Origin: JAGREO01 sp020446285 | GTDB lineage: Bacteria > Pseudomonadota > Alphaproteobacteria > Geminicoccales > Geminicoccaceae | Direction of reading: 5' to 3' | DNA: 64,000 bases | Assembly (NCBI GenBank): GCA_041398005.1 | Contig: JAWKVP010000009.1 | Span: forward strand, 1-64,000 | Notes under the pieces: generated by a model | What the model saw: only the letters and a program-made list of their open reading frames with translations | Told to the model about the DNA's origin: nothing | The model's database searches: none | In this document: one piece after another, positions 26,688-34,716 of the stretch | Layout: the number at the start of each line of letters is the position of its first letter | Position numbering within the stretch: position 1 is the first letter of the stretch | Translations under genes and position numbers: made by a program

Positions 26688-27585
26688 TACCCGCGTGGAC
26701 GCGAATGCCGGTGCCAATGACGACGGCGAACGCAGTGGCATGATCCAGTGGGAGAGCCTCCCGCGCCGGATCGTCACCCTCTATACCCCGCTCATCTGCT
26801 TTGTCGTGGTGCTGCTCTTCCCGTTCTACTGGATGACCATCACCACGCTGAAATCGAACGAGGAGCTTTACAATTACAAGGATTTCAACCCGTTCTGGGT
26901 GAGTTCGCCGACCCTTGCCAACATCAACAAGCTGCTGTTCGAGACCGATTATCCGTCATGGCTGATGACCACCATGACGGTCGCCATCGTCTCCACCTTC
27001 GTTTCCATCTTCGCCTCGGTGCTGGCCGCCTATGCCATCCAGCGCCTGCGCTTCAAGGGCTCCAACTGGGTCGGTCTCGCGATCTATCTCGCCTATCTGG
27101 TACCGCCCTCGATCCTCTTCATCCCGCTGGCGACCATGGTCTTCCAGATCGGTATCTATGACAGCCAGTGGGCGCTGATCCTCACCTATCCGACCTTCCT
27201 GATCCCGTTCTGCACCTGGCTCCTGATCGGCTATTTCAAGTCGATCCCCTACGAGCTCGAGGAATGCGCACTCATCGACGGCGCCACGCGATTGCAGATC
27301 CTCACCAAGATCACCCTGCCGCTCGCCGTGCCGGGGCTGATCTCCTCGGGCATCTTCGCCTTCACGCTCTCATGGAACGAGTTCATCTACGCACTCGCCT
27401 TCATCCAGTCGAACGAGAAGAAGACCGTGCCCGTGGCCGTCCTCACCCAACTCGTCGAGGGCGACGTCTACCACTGGGGCTCTCTCATGGCCGGCGCCCT
27501 CCTGGGCTCCGTCCCCGTCGCCCTCTTCTACTCATTCTTCGTCGAATATTACGTCTCAAGCCTGACGGGTGCGGTGAAGGAGTGA
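26680..27585 (+). CDS. Sugar ABC transporter permease, MalG/UgpE type
   Basis: A 301-residue permease with a 35-residue polar N-terminal tail, six hydrophobic segments and the EAA loop YELEECALIDGATRLQILTKITLPLAVPG. The ATG overlaps the previous gene by 8 bp. No ATP-binding subunit follows; instead the operon stops at the edge of the mobile-element region, so the ATPase is either shared with another importer or was lost to the insertion. Confidence 0.9.
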   Translation: MTDTRVDANAGANDDGERSGMIQWESLPRRIVTLYTPLICFVVVLLFPFYWMTITTLKSNEELYNYKDFNPFWVSSPTLANINKLLFETDYPSWLMTTMTVAIVSTFVSIFASVLAAYAIQRLRFKGSNWVGLAIYLAYLVPPSILFIPLATMVFQIGIYDSQWALILTYPTFLIPFCTWLLIGYFKSIPYELEECALIDGATRLQILTKITLPLAVPGLISSGIFAFTLSWNEFIYALAFIQSNEKKTVPVAVLTQLVEGDVYHWGSLMAGALLGSVPVALFYSFFVEYYVSSLTGAVKE

Positions 27586-27672
27586 TCTCCTTCACCACCG
27601 AAAAACACGATCCGGCGACGATCATCTCGCCGGGGTCACATGATGAAGAATGCCGGGCATGGCGGTGAATTG

Positions 27673-28636
27673 GGTTAAAAGCGTTTGTGTCACCCATTTT
27701 CGGTGTCACCTATTTTCGTAATTTTGGGGGGGGTGGACGTGGCCGGATACTGGATCGTTGGATTTTTCGTTGCCTGCTTTGCCGCGGTCATCATCGCGAG
27801 TAGGCGTTATCGAGAACAGCTTGAGCCCCCACCCAAAGATGTTGGGCCACTCCCACCGCTTAGTCTTGATTCTCTCAAGATGGCAGAACGCCAGCGGCAG
27901 CACCGAATTCAATCTTACACACCGCCCCGGCCGGTTGCCCCGCAACCATGGGGCGAGGACGACATCCAAATCGAGTATGTGAGCGGGGCGGGTGAGAGAA
28001 CGCGCCGATTAATCACCGTTCGAAACGCATTCGTGCGGAACGACGGTGCCTTCTATCTTCAAGCTTGGTGCCACATGCGCCAAGAGCCGAGACAATTTCG
28101 TCTTGATCGGATCGAGTATTTTTTTGATCGTCAGGGCCAGCAGCACGAACCGGTAAAATGGCTCAAGGAGCGATATACGGGCGACGCCGATCCATCTGAT
28201 GTGATGTTCTTGGACACGGCATATAGTCGCTATGGGAAAGCTTCGTTTGAGCCGAATGCCGACACTCTTCCCGCCTTTCGTGATGAGCGCAAAAGTCTTG
28301 AAAGAAAGTTTGGCTACTCTTTTGCTGGAATCACTCACCAGCAGGCTGCATTTCTTCTTCGTGTCGAAAATTACATGACTGGCGTCAGTCTTCCTCTTGA
28401 AAGCTTGAGTGCTGAGAGCCGGAGGAAAAAAACAGTCGCGCTCAACCTTCTTCTTTCCGACGAGAGCTTTAAGCCGCTGATGGACAAATGGATTGGATGG
28501 AAAGGCGACAAGTGGGAATATCCTCCACCCCTGAAATCGACAACGCTTCTCTACAAGAAAGTCGAGGCTGCGATCAGAAAGGCCGCTTGATCTCGTCCCC
28601 TAAATCTTTAAATCGGTGACACAAACGATTTTAACC
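27673..28636. mobile_element. Inverted-repeat-bounded cassette carrying only a WYL-domain gene
   Basis: The left end GGTTAAAAGCGTTTGTGTCA plus CC (27673-27694) reappears inverted at 28615-28636 with 21 of 22 bases matching. The 964-bp unit holds one gene and no transposase, the layout of a mobile insertion cassette. The left end also has a tandem repeat, GTGTCACCCATTTTCG then GTGTCACCTATTTTCG. Base composition is clearly AT-richer than the flanking chromosome. No target duplication is obvious. The right end supplies the stop codon of a truncated RAYT transposase. Confidence 0.7.
27739..28590 (+). CDS. Membrane-anchored WYL-domain protein
   Basis: About 283 residues. The N-terminus is a single hydrophobic helix (YWIVGFFVACFAAVII) followed by a charged SRRYRE, so it is inner-membrane anchored with the rest probably cytoplasmic. 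After a proline-rich linker, residues about 80-130 fit a WYL domain: IQIEYVSGAGERTRR, a YLQAWCHMR segment and FRLDRIEYFFD. No helix-turn-helix is visible, unlike most WYL regulators. The C-terminal 150 residues are unrecognised. The start may be GTG 27739 or 27733, both just after a run of G. WYL domains sense nucleotides or nucleic acids in defence and DNA-repair regulators; the function here is unknown. Confidence 0.65.
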   Translation: MAGYWIVGFFVACFAAVIIASRRYREQLEPPPKDVGPLPPLSLDSLKMAERQRQHRIQSYTPPRPVAPQPWGEDDIQIEYVSGAGERTRRLITVRNAFVRNDGAFYLQAWCHMRQEPRQFRLDRIEYFFDRQGQQHEPVKWLKERYTGDADPSDVMFLDTAYSRYGKASFEPNADTLPAFRDERKSLERKFGYSFAGITHQQAAFLLRVENYMTGVSLPLESLSAESRRKKTVALNLLLSDESFKPLMDKWIGWKGDKWEYPPPLKSTTLLYKKVEAAIRKAA

Positions 28637-28915
28637 TTTTTCCGTATCGGCCCTCTGTCGCTTCGGCCTGCCGCGCTTTGCCGGGGTAAACCGTCTGGCC
28701 AAGGCGTGTTCGAGTTGGCTGGTGAAGGTGTGGGAGCCGAAGGGGCGGCCGGTGCGGGTGTGTTGGCGGAGGGCGTCGGCGGCGGAATCGGGGACGGTAT
28801 CGGCGAGATGGGCGGCCCAGTCGCCGACAAGCCCCCTTGTCGCGGCAAGATCGATGCTGAGGATCCCGTTGCGGAGATGCCATTGCCGCCGGAAGTCGGG
28901 CGGGTTGCGTCGCAT
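28631..28915 (-). pseudogene. REP-associated tyrosine transposase (RAYT), C-terminal remnant
   Basis: Only the C-terminal part of an IS200-like RAYT protein is present: LVGDWAAHLA, then HTRTGRPFGSHTF and KRGRPKRQ, the family's usual ending. The catalytic HUH and Tyr region is missing. The reading frame ends at a TAA supplied by the inverted repeat of the WYL cassette, so insertion happened at or within the 3' end of this gene. Confidence 0.6.
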
Positions 28916-29119
28916 ATCGACCAGTTGAGCAGTTCCTACGTAACCGGTGCAAAAGTCCGGGCGGGCGGGATTTTTGAGGATGCGCGCATGGAATCAAGGC
29001 GTGCGGTTCTTGATCCAAAAGCGATGGAACGGAAGCGGTTTGTTATGGTCCAACCAATGCTGGCGTCCGACTTGCCACACTCGGCCTTGATGATCTCCGT
29101 GATCTGGGCACGGCGCTGC

Positions 29120-30585
29120 TGGAGCGCGCAGCTTCGCTGGAGGTGGCGGGTGCCACTGCGCGAAGAGATTGCCCGGCTCAAGGGGCGGAAAGGGCGGCCG
29201 AAGATGAGGCCGTCGGGAATGGATATAGCGAAGGCCGGAACATCGACGACCACAGGCAAGCGACGCGGCAAGGGACAAGCGGGGTGGTTCGTCGATGACC
29301 AGCCGGCGGGTTTCTGTGGTGAGCGAGCCTGGTCATGACGCTGCGGAGATGGTTAAAAGCGTTTGTGTCAGATTTTGTCGTGCAAATTTTGCGGCTGGCG
29401 ATGCACCGCCCGGCTCGCGGTTCAAAGGGTATGGGTTTTGTCTATTGCCCGCTATCGCCGGGAGCGCTGGGTGACGCCGGACGGGCGGACGGTGAAATCG
29501 CCGTTGCCTCAGGGCTTGTGCGGGCATTTCGGGCCTGAACTGGTGCGCTTCGTCATTCTGCAGCACGTCCAGGGCCAGGTCACGACGGAACGGCTGACGG
29601 CGATGCTGAACGAGATCGGCATCGTCATTTCCAAGCGCCAGATCCTCCGCATCATCAACAATGACCCCGGTAGTCTGAATAGCGAGGCCACGGAACTGTT
29701 CCGCGCCGGTCTCGAGAGCGCGGACTGGATCACCGTCGACGACACCGGCGCCCGGCATGGGGCGAAAAACGGGTATACGACCCAGATCGGCGATCACATT
29801 GATTCACCCACTTTAATGACGACGTTTTCCAAGAGCCGGGCTTTTTCATGCTCCTCCCACTTCGTGCCGCCATTGCGACGTTTTCTATTTTCTCGAACTG
29901 TGTGCTCAATGACGACGCCTTCAGCTACATGCGCAAACATGCGCTGACGGGCTCCGTGATCGCCCGGCTGGAGGCGCATGACACCAGGACATTCGCCGAT
30001 CGCGGCGCCTTCTCGGCCCATCTGGGCGAACTCGGCATCGATCAACTCGATGTTCACCCCGACCCGGTCAAAATCGCCACCGAGGCCGCACTGTGGGGCA
30101 GCATCAATCACCACGGTCTGTTGAACGATACCGTCATCGTCTCCGATGGCGCCGGACAGTTCCGTGTCGGTCAGCATGGTTTGTGCTGGGTTCATGCCGA
30201 GCGCCCACAAGCTGGCTTCAACGACAGCCAAAGACGGGCCATCGATCAAGTCTTCTACGCTCCGGCTTCAACGATCCAAAACGGGCCATCGATTCTTACA
30301 TCAGTCAAGTGGAGACGCCTGCTTAAAGCGCGACCCTGAAAAATTGCGCGCACCCAGCTCCGTGCCCGCTTCGACCGCATCTTCAAGCGCAAGACCGGTT
30401 TCGCCACCCTCGATCGCCTGCTGGCACGCCTGCATGCCCGCAAACCGGAACTCCGCTCTGTCCTCGACCGACCCGAAATTCGCTCCTGCACACCAACGGC
30501 TCGGAAAACGACATCCGCTGCCACGTCACCAAACGCAAGATCTCCGGCGGCATTGGTCCGATGCCGGCGTCAGGCGCGCGATAAA
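29120..30585 (+). pseudogene. DDE transposase, IS66-like, multiply disrupted
   Basis: Pieces of one transposase are scattered over three frames. The N-terminal LREEIARLKGRKGRPK-RPSGMD lies near 29155-29230. The central block runs YRRERWVTPDGRTV, then ISKRQILRIINNDP and WITVDDTGARHGAKNGY (29450-29790). This is followed by NDDAFSYMRK, DTVIVSDGAGQF and CWVHAER (29900-30200), and finally FDRIFKRKTGFATLDRLLARLHA and NGSENDIRCHVTKRKISGG (30365-30560). At least three frameshifts or deletions break it, and a copy of the cassette end (29351-29370) interrupts the N-terminal part. It cannot be functional. Confidence 0.7.
29351..29370 (+). repeat. Third copy of the WYL-cassette end
   Basis: The 20 bases GGTTAAAAGCGTTTGTGTCA are identical to 27673-27692 and in the same orientation; the sequence diverges right after. 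It sits within the broken DDE transposase and probably marks another insertion or a deletion scar. Confidence 0.75.
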
Positions 30586-30739
30586 CCTGCTCGGCTGATG
30601 ACCAGTTCGCGGGAAACTCAACGTCTCCTTCTTCGTTCGGGAAGTTTGCGAGATCGCGAATGGCGGAGTCGATCCATCGCGCAGGTCCCACCAGCGTCGG
30701 CTCGACGCCGAACCGCTGCATCGAGCGTCGCCGTCGCCT
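30586..30739. other. Unassigned scar sequence
   Basis: Between the transposase remnant and the first rhodanese remnant lies about 150 bp with no recognisable gene; the minus-strand frame here (FGVEPTLVGPARWIDSAI) resembles nothing I can name. Confidence 0.3.
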
Positions 30740-31090
30740 TCAGTTCGCGCAGATGATCGCCAGCGCCAGTCGCGTATAGCGCTCGCGTTGCTCGACCGTC
30801 TTGCGGCCGCACCTTTTTTCCATTCGCTGAAGCCGCCGCGCATGTTGGCAATTTGCATCCAGGCCCATGCGTTGGGCAACCTGTGTGGCGAGGATGAGCC
30901 CACCGATCGCAGTAGCTGACGAAGCGTCGAATGCGCGAACCAGCTCTTCGAGATAGGGCTCTCTGTGATCCAGATCCATGAAACGGTTCGAGCATCTCGG
31001 TCACGGCGCATGTTTCGCACCCGGGATCATCCCCCACGCTCCAGTTCGCGCGGGTCGCCCGGATGCAAGACGATGACGACATTGTTGCGC
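30740..31090 (-). pseudogene. Rhodanese-like domain pseudogene, copy 1
   Basis: On the minus strand a decayed rhodanese can be pieced together: NNVVIV, DPRELER, LATQVAQRMGLDAN, NMRGGFSEWKK and TVEQRERYTRL. The part upstream of NNVVIV is missing and there are several frameshifts plus an in-frame stop after DPRELERGG. It is a diverged duplicate of the following copy and is not functional. Confidence 0.65.
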
Positions 31091-31149
31091 ATCCAGCCAT
31101 TCCCCGGAAAGACGGAATTGCACCTTTTATCGGCTCTGTTGAGCAGTTT

Positions 31150-31526
31150 CTACTTCCGCTCGCGTTGCTCGATCGTCTTGCCCGCCTTTTTCCATTCGCT
31201 GAAGCCGCCGCGCATGTTGGCCCAGCTTCAGACCATGCGTTGGGCAAGCCTGTGTGGCGAGGAGAAGCGCCAGCCGCGATGCGCAGTAGAAGACGAAGCG
31301 TCGGGGCGCGAACCAGCTCTTGTGATAGCGGGCGCCCGGACGATCCAGAATTCGAGCATTCGCGGTGCGTGTTTCGCACCCGCATCCCTCACGCTCCAGT
31401 TCGCGCGGGTCCGCGGATGTCGACGATGACGACATTGTCGTCATTCACGATGCCCTCGACCTCGTCGACGGTGACCGACTCCTTCCCATCGGCAAAAATC
31501 GACGGCATCGCCTTGTAACCCAGCAT
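31150..31526 (-). pseudogene. Rhodanese-like domain pseudogene, copy 2
   Basis: Starts plausibly with MLGYKAMPSIFADGKESVTV and DDNVVIVDIR, then shifts frame through DPRELEREG, a region equivalent to YHKSWFAPRRFVFYCAS (the loop before the usual active-site Cys), LATQ, NMRGGFSEWKKAGKTIEQ and a stop. The 377-bp span is not a multiple of three and a TGA follows DIRGPARTGA, so it is broken. Rhodaneses transfer sulfane sulfur; a once-working copy beside the sox cluster would have made sense. Confidence 0.65.
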
Positions 31527-31543
31527 TTTTCAACATGCGTCTT

Positions 31544-33070
31544 CTATCCCGTGACACCGATGGGCCACGGGACGAATTCGTCCTCGCCGACGCCCAGCGC
31601 CTCGCTCTTGCTCTTCTCGCCCGAGGCGACGGCGAGGATCTTCTCGAAGATCGCCTGCCCCATCGCGTCGAGATCCTTCTCCCCGTCGATCACGACACCG
31701 CAATTGATGTCCATGTCGCCGGTCATGCGTCCATACATGTTGCTGTTGGTGGCAAGCTTGATGGTGGGTGCGGGAAAGCTGCCGAAGCAGGATCCGCGGC
31801 CTGTCGTGAAGCAGATGAGATTGGCGCCGCCGGCGATCTGGCCCGTGGCCGAGACCGGATCATAGCCGGGGGTATCCATGATGACGAGACCATGTTCCTT
31901 CACCGGCTCGGCATATCTGTAGACCTCGTTGATCCCCGTCGAGCCGCCCTTCTTCGACCCGCCGAGCGCCTTTTCGATGATATTGGCAAGGCCGCCGGCA
32001 TTGTTGCCCGGCGAGACGCGGCCATTGATCTGGGTATCGCGGCCGCGATTGTATTCGAGCCACCAGTCGATCCGCTCGAGGAACTTGCGCCCGATCTCGG
32101 GCGAGCGGGCGCGCGCGGTGAGCGTATGCTCGACACCGTAGAGTTCGGGCGTTTCGGAGAGGATGGCGGTACCGCCATGGCGCACGAGAAGGTCCACGGC
32201 CTTGCCCAGCGAGGGATTGGCGCTCAGTCCGGAAAAGCCGTCGGAGCCACCGCATTGCAGGCCGATCATGATGTGTTCGGCGGAACAGGGCTCGCGCTTC
32301 ACCTCGTTCGCCTCGGCCAGCATCTCGCGTACGGCGGCCCTGCCCGCCTCGATCGCCGCAGCCGTACCGCCCACGCCCTGCATGGTCACGGTCTTGAGCA
32401 TCTTGCCGGCGGCAAGCCCCTGTTCGGTGAAGAACTGCTGGAGATTGTTGCGCTCGCACCCCAGCGAGACGACGACCGCACCGGCGAGATTGGGATGGCG
32501 GATATAGCCTGAAAGCGTGCGGCGCAGCAGATCCATGGGCTCGCCGGTCATCTCCATGCCGCAGCCCTGTTCGTGGACGAACGGCACCACGCCATCGACA
32601 TTGGGCCAGTCTTCGAGCCGTTCCTCGTCGAAATAGTTGGCGATGCGGCGGGCTACGGTGGCCGAGCAGTTCACGGTGATGAACACGCCGATATAGTTGC
32701 GCGTGGCGATACGGCCATCGGCGCGCCTGATGCCCATGAAGGTGGCGCGCTCCTGCGGTGGCAACAGCTCGACGGCGCGATAATCGAGGCCGAAACGGTA
32801 ATCCTTCTGGAAATCCTCCATCAGCACATTGTGACTGTGCATCCAGGAACCGGGCTCGAGATCCTCGCCGGCGAAGCCGATGAGCGTGTCGTATTTCTTG
32901 ACCGGATCGCCCTTTCTGATCGGCGCTGCGGCGACCTTGTGACCGAGCGGGACATCGTGAAGCGTTTCCGCGCCGATCGCCGCGATCCATGTACCACGCG
33001 GAATCTCGACACGGGCGACGACCACATTGTCGGCATCGTCGAGGCGGATGACGGGAGAAAGCTCACTCAT
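31544..33070 (-). CDS. UxaA-family dehydratase (altronate/galactarate dehydratase-like)
   Basis: A 508-residue protein with an N-terminal SAF domain (about 1-95, IRKGDPVKKYDTLIG) and the large UxaA/GarD catalytic domain. Clear marks are ATRNYIGVFITVNCS, CGGSDGFSGLSANP, SPGNNAGGL, MDTPGYDPVSATGQ and FTTGRGSCFG. The open frame continues upstream, but the ATG at 33070 starts the conserved region. Family members dehydrate D-altronate or D-galactarate; the sulfo-lyase SuyAB is a split relative. The conserved blocks here read as the sugar-acid branch. It lies 97 bp downstream of the YeeE gene and next to the decayed rhodaneses. Confidence 0.82.
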   Translation of the reverse strand: MSELSPVIRLDDADNVVVARVEIPRGTWIAAIGAETLHDVPLGHKVAAAPIRKGDPVKKYDTLIGFAGEDLEPGSWMHSHNVLMEDFQKDYRFGLDYRAVELLPPQERATFMGIRRADGRIATRNYIGVFITVNCSATVARRIANYFDEERLEDWPNVDGVVPFVHEQGCGMEMTGEPMDLLRRTLSGYIRHPNLAGAVVVSLGCERNNLQQFFTEQGLAAGKMLKTVTMQGVGGTAAAIEAGRAAVREMLAEANEVKREPCSAEHIMIGLQCGGSDGFSGLSANPSLGKAVDLLVRHGGTAILSETPELYGVEHTLTARARSPEIGRKFLERIDWWLEYNRGRDTQINGRVSPGNNAGGLANIIEKALGGSKKGGSTGINEVYRYAEPVKEHGLVIMDTPGYDPVSATGQIAGGANLICFTTGRGSCFGSFPAPTIKLATNSNMYGRMTGDMDINCGVVIDGEKDLDAMGQAIFEKILAVASGEKSKSEALGVGEDEFVPWPIGVTG

Positions 33071-33167
33071 GAGACGGGCCTGCCAAGCATGGATGGGAAT
33101 GTCACTGGATAGACCAATATCGGCGCGATGCCCATGCAGCGCCACGAATTTCCATGATGTGGAAGCA

Positions 33168-34226
33168 TCACGTCGGGCTGGCGGCAGGCACGGGCGCAAG
33201 ACGGTTGAGCATGTGATCGGCAAGTCCGGCGGAAAACCACATCGCCGCCAGTGCGATCCATGAGGTGAGTGCCAGGACCGAACCGCCGGTGATCCCGGCA
33301 CCGACAGCACAACCACCGGCAAGCATCCCGCCAAAGCCCATGAGCACGGCGCCGACGAGATAGCGGACCATGCCGCTTTCCGCGTCGAACGTCCGGATCC
33401 TGAACTCGCGCCGAAGCAGCGAGGAGACGAACGCGCCGGCGAAAACGCCCGGAACGAGGCCGAAGCCGAAATCGAGCGGCCAGCTGTCACGATCGACCAG
33501 CGCCATGAACGTGTCGGCGGAGGGTCCGGTGAAGGTCACGCTCTGCACGGTCACCGGTTCGAACGACCAGCCGGCGAGGAAGGCGGTCAGATACCAGCCG
33601 AGCGCGATCGATCCGCCCGTGAGCAATGAAGCGGCACAGGTGATGCCACCCGTCTTTTCCCGGAATGCCAGCGCCGCGCCGCCGAGCAGCAGCAGCGCGC
33701 CGCCGACGAGCGCGCTTCCCTCCGGCAACAGCGAGGCCAGATCGCGCGCCGGCCCGCTGACCAGCCAGAGCGAGGAGAGCCATTCGCGCAGGGGCGAGAA
33801 GATACCGGTCAGCGAGGCCTGGGCGACGATGGTGAGCAGCAGCCCCGTCATGAACGCGCGCAGATTGCCCGTCGCCGAAAGAACCAGCAGACGACTGGCG
33901 CAGCCGCGCGCGAGGATCATGCCGACACCGAAGAGCGTGCCGCCGACCAGCGCGCCGGACAGGCTGCCGACACCGGTGAGCTGGCGCAGCCCGCCCGTGT
34001 CGAGCATGTCATTGCGGATCAGTGCCTGGGTGAGGATGAGTGCCGATGAGAAGACGAGGAGCCAGACGGCGAAACGCGGGCCCGGCCGTCCCCGCCAGAG
34101 CTCGATGGTCGCCGCCCGCAGGCAGAAATGGCTGGCCTGCGCGCATGCACCGAAGACGATCCCGGTGACGAGACCGGCGAACAGGATGAGCTGACCGTCG
34201 CCGAATTGTTCGAGAAGGGCTTCCAT
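33168..34226 (-). CDS. YeeE/YedE family sulfur transporter (SoxT-like)
   Basis: A 352-residue membrane protein made of two similar halves, each with a GxxFGxGMxLARGCASR- or GFGGMLAGGCAVGAG-type motif whose cysteine is the thiosulfate-conducting residue in YeeE. Around ten hydrophobic segments are visible. The ATG at 34226 was chosen; the longer frame upstream overlaps the DUF302 gene and reads as polar noise. In sox loci of other Alphaproteobacteria such genes are called soxT and are thought to take up thiosulfate or signal to SoxR. It ends the sox transcript. Confidence 0.85.
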   Translation of the reverse strand: MEALLEQFGDGQLILFAGLVTGIVFGACAQASHFCLRAATIELWRGRPGPRFAVWLLVFSSALILTQALIRNDMLDTGGLRQLTGVGSLSGALVGGTLFGVGMILARGCASRLLVLSATGNLRAFMTGLLLTIVAQASLTGIFSPLREWLSSLWLVSGPARDLASLLPEGSALVGGALLLLGGAALAFREKTGGITCAASLLTGGSIALGWYLTAFLAGWSFEPVTVQSVTFTGPSADTFMALVDRDSWPLDFGFGLVPGVFAGAFVSSLLRREFRIRTFDAESGMVRYLVGAVLMGFGGMLAGGCAVGAGITGGSVLALTSWIALAAMWFSAGLADHMLNRLAPVPAASPT

Positions 34227-34258
34227 GGCCCGCTCCCGTGTCGGGGTGAACCCGCCCG

Positions 34259-34699
34259 CTACTGCCCCGAGGCTTCGCGGGCGATCTCGTCGAGAAGGGT
34301 TTGCACCTCCTGCATGGGCCCTTCGGGATAGGTTCGATAGCCGATCTCGACCGCACCGCCCCTGTCCGTGACGAAGATGCCATAGGGACAATGGGCAATG
34401 TTCGCCGGATCGGCCTCCATCATCCGCCGGGAGAGCACGGCGGAGCAGAAAAGGTAGATATTGGCGGAATCGAACAGGTTCTCGCTGCTGCCCACATCCT
34501 CGCCCGTGCGGTTGAGCATGTCGCCGACATGGCTCACATAGTCGACGACCAGCCCGCGATCGACGATGGCATTTTCGACATTGAATGTGGCGTCCTCGAA
34601 CGTGCCCTCGACCGGATAGGTCACCGAATCCGCAGCCATCGCCTGGCCCGCGGTCATGACGAGAGCCGCCAGCATCACCGGTCCGCGCCTGATCCTCAT
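34259..34699 (-). CDS. DUF302-domain periplasmic protein
   Basis: A 146-residue exported protein. Residues 1-22 look like a signal peptide ending AMAAD; the mature part contains SANIYLFCSAVLSRRMMEADPANIAHCPYGIF, characteristic of DUF302. A conserved Cys in FCSA and one in HCPYG are visible. It lies 17 bp after soxF and 32 bp before the YeeE gene on the same strand. DUF302 proteins often accompany sulfur oxidation genes; their role is unresolved. Confidence 0.8.
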   Translation of the reverse strand: MRIRRGPVMLAALVMTAGQAMAADSVTYPVEGTFEDATFNVENAIVDRGLVVDYVSHVGDMLNRTGEDVGSSENLFDSANIYLFCSAVLSRRMMEADPANIAHCPYGIFVTDRGGAVEIGYRTYPEGPMQEVQTLLDEIAREASGQ

Positions 34700-34716
34700 C
34701 ACCCCGTCTCCCTTTC

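Noticed and set aside
24295..27585. Sulfoquinovose-specific ABC transporter (SmoF-like)
   Set aside because: Family 1 binding proteins have many ligands and no sulfosugar-specific residue could be recognised; proximity alone is not enough.
31544..33070. Possible SuyAB-like sulfolactate sulfo-lyase completing a sulfonate pathway
   Set aside because: The protein is a full-length single chain and its conserved blocks (PGNNAGGL, MDTPGYDPVSATGQ) read like altronate/galactarate dehydratases, whereas SuyA and SuyB are separate and differ in these blocks.
31544..33490. A 648-residue version of the UxaA-like protein
   Set aside because: The extra N-terminal residues overlap the YeeE gene and lack homology; MSELSPVIRL at 33070 begins the SAF domain.
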